Origin: Liolophura sinensis
Lineage: Eukaryota > Mollusca > Polyplacophora > Chitonida > Chitonidae
DNA: 64,000 nt
Direction: 5' to 3'
Assembly: GCF_032854445.1 (NCBI RefSeq)
Contig: NW_027018015.1
Span: 1-64,000 of the forward strand
Part shown: in pieces, positions 25,001-34,000 of the stretch
Layout of the letters: every line of letters begins with the position of its first letter
How positions within the stretch are numbered: position 1 is the stretch's first letter
The notes under the pieces: model-generated
Told to the model about the DNA's origin: nothing
The model's input: only the letters and a program-made list of their open reading frames with translations
The model's database searches: none
Made by a program: the position numbers and the translations under genes

Positions 25001-28000
25001 TCTCCCCTTATTGTAACGGCTGTGGGGAGAAGATACACAGTGGACTATAAATCAGAAGACCAGGGTAAAAGTCTTCTAAAGAGAGGGATATAAACCAATG
25101 ATATCAGGAAAATGAAGAAATGGCTTAATTCTGGTCTTTCTCTTAGTACTCCCTTTCACAAAATGTTTATGAAAATGATAGCCTATAGTAAAATTTATCC
25201 TTCAATGAAGTATACTTGTGCATAAAACAAGGATGATGACTAAAATCGCAAACAAACAAATATCTTAAACACAGTAAACGCTGTGAAATTTTGTGTGTTA
25301 CAAGCTTGTGGAAGTAGCCATTGTGTTAATGGCTTATCGCCGATGGGTCTGAACTTCCTAAAATCAACTATTTTGGGCTGAAAACCGCATCTGGATGAAT
25401 GAAAATCAGGACAGTATATACAGCCATAACATGATGGTTTGCTTGATTGGTGTTTTACGTGGTGTTCAAAATATTTCTCTGATATGATGGCGTTCAGCAT
25501 TGGGGTTGGAGGAAACTGGGCAGAGCCCGAGGGACATCAACTGAGACATGGTTGTCTATATACCTTTTGTACATTGGCTAATTTATATTTTCAAGCCCTG
25601 ATAAGGACTTTATTACTGTTCGTATTCGTATTTCGAAAAACATCGTACTCTTTTTTTTAATTAAAAAATAATGTTCGCGTCAGGGTAGTCTAATGGTAGT
25701 TTCATATTTTAGGACGGAGGCGAAGCCTGAGTCCTAAAATTTGTAAACTCTTCCACATCGATTTGATGTAAAACTACCGTTAGACTACCCTGATGCGAAC
25801 ATTATTTCTATTCTATTACCTTGGTAGCAGCAAAATGTTTTCGTAATTATAACAAAAACGCCATTGCGGTATAGATTAACAGCAAGAAACGCCCCCACTT
25901 TCCCTGACACCTTGTTTTCGTCCAACCAAACGTTCTAAAGGGGCGTGACCTAATACTCGCCGAAACCATAATGTGTTTTACATGGGGTGTTAAAATGCGA
26001 TGCTAAATATTACTGACGTGCTTCACGACTAGGATAGAATAATAAAAAGAATACGTTTATTTCTCGAAAACAATTCCGACTATAAAATATAGCACTATAA
26101 AATAACACATCTGCAGGGCTGCTTTCATATTTCAGCTAAGACGCTGTTATCAGGGTAGGCTTCGATGAGAAAGGCAGGGTGTCAAACAGCGACCACACTG
26201 ACGGTGAGCCGGGAAGGTCGCTCGTTGCTGGAAGCGAGAGTTCGGGGAGATCAAAAGTTTTTCCAAACTCTGACGAGCTAAAGGAGCTGGAAACCTAAGG
26301 CATCAGCAAAACGACAACAAAAGTGGGGAGCTCAACTGTTTAAACGTAATTAAAGTTTGAATTACGTACGAAAAAAAAATAATTGAAACACAAAATTAGG
26401 TTAACAATAGTTTGATACTGAATTTTATTTGTTTTACTTGTGTAGGCTAAATGCTTTGCAGTCGTGTTGTGTTCTGTATCAAATTCATAAACACTGGGTA
26501 ACGAATGTTGAAATAATGGAACACTTCAGTTCACATTTTCAATTCAATATTAATTTCTCAAAATATGTTGATCAATAACAAAACAATAACAACATCATAG
26601 GTACGTGTTTATGCTTATTATAAGTAAGCAAATAAATATATTATAATTTATATGTTGAAGGTATCATGAAGATAAATATGATTTGCCTTTATTGTATTGT
26701 GAAATACAATGGATGGATCACAATTTAAATTTGTAATGACGCAATCTGTACAAAGTTATAGTACATTAAACCAGCCCCGTGCACGTTTTACTCAGTGCGC
26801 CGTACCAGTTACGTAAAATATACACGTCACACTCAATTCAGGGTTCCCACTATTTCAAAAAAAACAAAATTCCCTGATATTTCCCTGACTTTTCCCTGAT
26901 CAATCCAGGTTACAATCGTCTCTCTAATTATCGATAAATAACGATTTCTTTTATGTTACAATGTACTTATGACTACACTTCATGAAATGACCACAGATTC
27001 CAGTGTTAAAAATTGACGAAATCCCTATTGGAGTGGGACGTAATTAGTGAGGATTAGGTCCCAGAATTAGGAATCCAATCACCCTGAATAAATCTTCTGA
27101 TGATTGGGACCACCGTGTCACCACTTCCAGCATGTGATATCATAAATACTGAAAATAACACTTCACTTTCAAAACGATGATTATTCTTATAAAAAAATAA
27201 TAAGTAGCTCTAAGTTGTAGAGAATATAAAGAAACACAAGAAAGCTATGTTACTATATTCATTGTATGTATTCAGTATTTTTGGTGTGCTCACAGGCAGG
27301 TAATGGCCTCCTCTCCTCACCAAATGCCTGCATGAACATAATCTGAGAAGTATCTGCTTTCAGCAAGAACATTATGTGAAAAATATCTGCTTTATTTTGA
27401 CACAGTATACAACTGAAAGTGTCTGGAAACCTCAATACTTAATTGTACATGAACTTTGATAAATTCAACATACATGTAAACGTGAGCAAAGAATCAAACT
27501 TTAGTTGTTGGGAGCACATGTGTGTATTTACACATTGATTTGTTGTCCACATACACAATGTCACTTCACATGCACAAATCTTCACATTACACCTGATGTA
27601 GAGAAGCAGATAGGTTGCTAACAAAGTCCTTCTGTTGCTGAATGTCTCTCTCCAATTCCTTGGCTTTGTGTCTCAGAGCATTTGACTTTGCTAGGAGAGA
27701 GAAGTTGTTCTTCTGTTCTGCCTGCAAGGCTTGTTTGTCAGCATCACAGATTAGTGTTTCATGGGTTTGCTCCAACATCTGAGTTTCTTTTTAGCATCAT
27801 GCATCTTGCTTTCATCTGCTTGTCTCTTTTGCAGTTTGCGCTGCTTCTCATGCTCGTCCTTCTCTGCCTGCAAGTGAGCTATGTATCTGGAATGCGCATG
27901 ACTGCAAGACTGCAGTAACCCAGGGGTAACCTCAAAGTCAGAAACTTGAGTTTCCGCAAGGGCAAGGGTGTCATAAATCATTCTCTGCGCCACAACTGTC

Positions 28001-31000
28001 TGGGTCTTCAGATTTGGAGCCAGGAGGTCACTGTTAATCGAAAAACCTCGTTCTACAGCAGCTTGACCATGAGACAGTGCAAGAAGGAGTTTCATCAATT
28101 CCCACAGCTCCTTTAGTTCTGGCTTGTGGGGGAGATCAATCACTGAATTGAAGAAGTGGTCAACTCGATCAGTGTGAACTGCAAAGTTTTCACATTCCAA
28201 CTTGTGGTGTCTCTGGAGTAACCCAAGGAGTTCTCTATACTGATGTAGGATCTCGTCACATTCACGGTCTTGTCGCCATTTGTTGTCCACAAGTTTGGTT
28301 AGCACTTTTTTGAACTTCTCTTCAGCAGACTGCCGGTGAGCATCAGCCTAGGATCAAGAGCCTGGAGTGAACGCACGACGGAATACTTCAGTGGGCATCT
28401 CTCCAAGATCTTGTGTGTTTAGCAGGTTTGACTGGTCATCAACATGAACAGATGCCAGTTTGTAGGATGTAGTGGCCTCTGTTAGAACTGATGGCTTGAT
28501 GAACCTGCCCATGAGACTTCTCAAGATATCACACAGATCTTCTGTAATAAATGGTACCATTGGTTTGTCCGTCTGGTATTTCTTCAGGAATGGCTGAACA
28601 AGGTTGCCTGTGGAGATGAAAACTTCTAGCTTTGCCAGGATGAGTGGATCACTGGCCACAGATTCCTGGAGATTAACAAAGGATGCAACTGTTGGTATTT
28701 GCCGCTTGGGCTTCTTGAGAGTTTCCTTCACATACGTCACCAGGTTAGGCCATATCTTTACAGCTCTCTCAGCGACACAAACATCTTCCACCCACCTTGT
28801 GCTGCAGAACTGGAGCCCAAATAACTCGGTCTTCGTGATGTCTTTGAAGTCTGCTCGCCTAGCGGGAGAATCGGCAAAAAGGTACCAAATGGCGCGGAGA
28901 AGGTTTTCCAAATTCCAGTCAGTTTTCTGGATGCCTGTAGTAAATGCCCCATGGATTACATGTAAACTACAACTGCCAAGCTGAAGGATCCCAGGGAGAT
29001 CTGGATCTTCTTTCTTCCTGTCATCCAATAAGTCATTTAGAAACATGAAGTTCACGTTTGGCCCATCCATGGATACTTGTAACAGCTTACTTGGATTTAG
29101 GTTTGATGTGCCTTGTTTGAATGCAGACAGAAGATCTTTTGCTGTTGCATGCTCCAAAAACTGACTGTCTAGGTACTGAGAGACAACTTTACCATTATAG
29201 AAATAGCGAACTGTGATATCCATCTGTCCCATCCTAATCACAGAGTTAAGTGATTCATCAAAGCTGACAACATAGCCTACTGCTGCTCTCACATTATTTA
29301 GTAGCTTGTCCATAAAGTATGGAGCAATACCAAAGCAAATAAGGTATGCCAATTTTGTTGGCCCACATCTGAAGTTCTTAGCTATGCTACTGTCAGGAAA
29401 CATTTCCTTAAACACATCCCCAATGTCTGCATTACTGTTGTAGGAGAAGTGAGACATAATTGTTTTCAGAGCCCATATGATCTCGGCTTTCTTGACATCC
29501 CTAGAACTGATGTAAGAGGTTATCAGATTCCTTCCAGGGGTCTCAACATCCATTCTTGCTAAGTCATCATCCCTCGCTTCGCTTGGTTCAGATAACGTTG
29601 ACGGTACTGTATCAGAAAGATTGTCGCCTGCGCAGAACAGTTTTATAGACGGCTGGGATGTTGCTCCAGATTTCAGGGAAAGAATTTGAACATGTTTTTT
29701 CCCCTTCATGTGAGATGTGAGTGCTGTCTGCCCCATGTTGCTTAAATCAATTGTCTTCTTGCAGACTTTACAGAAGGCCTTGCTACTATCTTGAAGAACT
29801 TCCTTCATCCAGTTTTTATACTCTTCCTTTTGCAACCAATCCTGACGGAATTTGCACGACATGATGATTGACAGACTAGAGTTTTAGTTCGTCAGTATAT
29901 CTACAGTACGTTAGGACAGGATCAGGCCAAAGCAAGGAGAGAGCGCATAACAACACCACAGGATCTATAGCAAAAAGCAAAAGTTACAACAGGATAACAA
30001 CACATATGTAGCAAGCAGCAAACAATCGTGTCTCAATCGGTGTTATACGCAAGCATGGTGGTTTCAGCAGGTTTTATAATGATCTACTGGGCATTTCACT
30101 AATAACCAATCATATTTTAAAGACCAAATATCAGAAAGTAGAAAATAAATTTACAACCTATATAAAAAATTTGCATCCACTCTTCCCAGCAATCTGTTTG
30201 ACACAGAACCATTCAAAATGAACGGGGTCATTAGATATGCAAAACATGGAACTCTTCTGTTTTCAAACATATTGTGAGGACTCCAGAAATAAATGTGGAT
30301 ACCTATTTTAGTCAAAATGAAATAAGTTGGGAAATTGCATGTACTGTTTGAAAACAGAAGTGTGAAATCAGGGTGGACAGACATACATATGTAGCAAGAA
30401 TGATGGGTGCATGGACAGACCTACATGTACTTGTAAATTAATATCCCTGGCGGGGCCTCCGTGGCTCAGTCGGTTAGCGCGCTAGCGCAGCGTAATGACC
30501 CAGGAGACTCTCAACAATGCAGTCGCTGTGAGATCAAGTCCAGCTCATGCTGGCTTCCTCTCCGGCCGTAAGTGGGAAGGTCTGGCAGCAACCTGCGGAT
30601 GGTCATGGGTTTCCCCAGGGCTGTGCCCGGTTTCCACCCACCATAATGCTGGCCGCCGTCGTATAAGTAAAATATTCTTGAGTACGACGTAAAACACCAA
30701 TCAAAAAAAAAAAAAAATATCCCTGGCCCTGCTTTCACAGAAGCATGGGATATAATTAACATAATCAACCTACATGTAAGTCATTCTCCATGCATATTGG
30801 CATTAACGCTTTGTGACATGTAGTATTTTTAACTTACAATCTCCTTACGCAATGATGTAGGCCTAGGCTACATCATATATGCAGCAGGAGACAGCTGCAG
30901 CTCTGGAGGCAAGGGGCGCTACTCCCTTTTGGACTTTTAGTGTTAGAAGGTGTTGATAGGTTATAATATACCGAAAGTTCATGCAACACAGCCATCAAGC

Positions 31001-34000
31001 AAGAAAGAAAAAAATGTAGACAGGATCAAGTTTCCACAGTAAAAAGCCACCATACCCAAGCATACAATACGGGACTGTGTGTGTGTATATAATGGGGACT
31101 TCAGCATTACGCAACCTCGACACCTTCAGCAAACAAAATTCCCTGATTTTTCCCTGATTTTATTCATTTTTTTTTAAATCCCTGATTTTTCCCTGACTGG
31201 AAAAACTGAAATATTTTTTCCCAGGTTTTCCCTGATTTCCAGGTAGAGTGGGAACCCTGCTCATGCATAAAGGTCACATGATGTACCAAATTTGAAGATC
31301 TGGGTCAACGGCAATATTTTGGCGGCAGTCAGACAATAGCGTTTGCGGAGAGAAAACATGAGTAAACGGACTAAACATTGTGGGGGAAAAAAAACAATAG
31401 TTTAACTCGGATAAACATCAAACAAGGATTGGGAGTTGAAAAGGGCGATCTGCAGCCAGTCCGCTATCCAGAGGATGTGAAGCTGATGTGAACTCTGCTG
31501 TTATTTATTGATGCATTGTTGAACAGCCCTCCAAAACTTTGACACGTGACTGAAAACTGGGATTTTGCCATTTGGATGGTATTGCTACTGTTACGTGTAA
31601 CATTATAGTCGACAGCGTTGGGCATTTGCACTGAGAGTGGCGTGACTGACATGGGAGTATTTTCACTCAACGGCATTTTCACTTTCAGCATTTTCTGATA
31701 ACACACTTGAAGCATGCAGGATAATGCTGATTTCACAACGTTTTGAACGGACGGTTTGGTGACATAACTCCGTACACTGGATTCATTGGGGTGGCCTGTC
31801 CACAGACATAACGTCCATCACAGAAACCCCGTCATCAGCAAGAACTGTGGCTGTCGTAGCCCGGACGCAGTGATTCGTGTACCGGCGGCTAAGTTTTGCA
31901 TCGCTGGGAAATATCAGACATCATGGAACTGATCTTTTTTAGATCATTGGTTGATTGCCATACCATGGGTTTGTGGTCAACTGGGACGTTTGGGAGAGGC
32001 CGGTGAAAGAAAACTTGCAAAAAGAATTATCAGGTCCGTATGTTAAAAAAAAAAATTTTCGTGAAAACCATTATTATCTCTTATTGTGTAGCATTCAAAC
32101 GTCCCCAATGGGCTTTAAATTATCTGTAACCTGATACTTTTCTTCTTTAAAATAAACGTTCGCTCCGACAGAAAAAATAGCCATTTTGTTCTTTGTTTAT
32201 ATTTGTCGTCTGCTTTATTCAATGTAATCAACAACCTCTATCCACCCATAGAACTACAATAGAACCATCCAGACGTCAAACGCTTCTGTCTCGTGATGGG
32301 GGGTATCTAACGATCAAGATAATGTGCACTTGCCAAGCAGTGCGTTGTATGTAATAAAAAAGGATCGAAGGGTAATAGAATATTACATAGATAGGATTCT
32401 GGAGTTGTTTTTTAGTCTTATCGCTTATGAGTAGAAAAACAGACAGCGACCAGAGAGAACCACTGAACATAGTGAAGCAGTCGAACTCTGGGCCTAAACT
32501 TTAATAGATCTGGCACCATGAGATGGATTTGAACACCTGATCACTGTTCATTATGTCACTGTAAAAGGGCGGTCACAGGTTCAAAATGTCACAATGGTAC
32601 ATAAGACGCCTCTGAGTACTTACACAGCATACAGATCACATTTGTTTACAAATGAGCGGTCAGAACCAAGACATCCACAGCCCATACATGTAAGAAAACT
32701 TTGTACGTTCTCTGAAGGTGACAAATTATTGTCAGGTTGTCCTGTGTGGTGAGTTGAAGTATTTAACTGGAGCTGAGGCAGCTGAACCAATAGTAGAGAT
32801 TGTACATGTTAGACTTACCTGTAAAAACTCGATGTCCATTGAGGCTAATAAATCTTTGGAAGCCTGTACCATCCTCTCCATTTCCTGGGAATGTAACTGG
32901 AAATGTTTGAGTATAGCGCTACACTCCACACCCCACTGTGAATAGCGTGTTTTTATGCCATCCAAGGACTGTTGTTTCCAGGCTTGTAAGGCTTCCAAGG
33001 CTTCACAATAAGCCCTTTCTATCTCTTGAGTGTGAAGTTCCTGGGTTTCCTGACAAACGAAAGGAACGTTTATTATCTCATCCAGACCATCCAAGCAGGG
33101 TGAGATTGGTGCAGCCTTTATGCTGTGGAGATCACCAGTGGTTTGATTCAAACACCAAGAGTGTCACCCTGGATTAAGAGACGTCTATTAATCCCAGGTG
33201 TTGCCCCATCACAGACCAGTGAGTGAGTGCTTGGGGTTTAACGTCGTGCTTTACAATTTTTCAGTCATATGATGACGGAGGAATCCTTAGGGTGCATGTA
33301 ATGTACCTCTTTATTGCAGGACGGATTTTCACCGCTCTTTTATCTATTGCTGCTTCACTGAGACGCCTTACCGAAGGCAAGTAAGCAGCCCCACCCAAGC
33401 CATTATACTGATACGGGTCAAACAGTCCTTACTCTATCACCTTCATGCTGAACCCCAAGAAAGGAAGTTACAACTTCCTCTTTTAAAGTCTTAGGTGTGA
33501 GTTGACCCAGGGTCAACGCTCAAGAAGTGGACGTTCGACCAACTGTGCTATCGGGGCCGATCCTCATCACATACATGTATGTGGAGTGCGTATATACAAT
33601 ATAGATATTATGACAGTGTATGATCAAAGATGATGTATCTACTGGAGTTGCCTGAGGTGGGCATATCGCGTCTGTGTCACTGAGAGTAGCTATAATTTTC
33701 ATAAGAAAATTGAGTCACCAAGTATGCAATAAATCACAAGTTCACCAAGTGGCATCAAAACTACCAACCTGTTTCTTATTGTACAGCCTCGTAACTCCTG
33801 ACAGTGATTCTTTAGTTTCTTGTAGCACTTTCTCCAGTTCACTAGTCTTGTTCAAGACCACTGGCTGTAATGGAAAAAATGCTACATTAAAAAGTTCGTC
33901 TTTAAAACGACTCACTACAGTACAGGACACAAAGCCCCATTCTTCACTATAGATTACAAACTATGGGTCAATATATAGTTCCAAATCATGACCTATTTAT

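Larger units (their letters stand above)
26839..31259 (-). mobile_element. hAT-superfamily DNA transposon, decayed
   Basis: Perfect 13-bp terminal inverted repeats cagggttcccact occur at 26839-26851 and, inverted, at 31247-31259. Repeated ttccctga or ttttccctga motifs lie just inside both ends, as in many hAT elements. Inside is a BED-finger hAT transposase on the minus strand (27587-29862). The flanking 8-mers actcaatt and ctcatgca do not match, so the target duplication has decayed or the ends are rearranged. The element sits in TRIM intron 3, in the gene's orientation, and received a SINE-1 insertion later (30452-30716). Confidence 0.85.

Noticed and set aside
28604-28984. Plus-strand 126-codon frame
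   Set aside because: It is the reverse-strand shadow of the hAT transposase.
30452-30525. tRNA genes at SINE heads (also 3015, 22367 and 47577)
   Set aside because: The A and B boxes are present, but the sequence does not fold as a complete tRNA and runs into a SINE body. Two copies have flanking target duplications.
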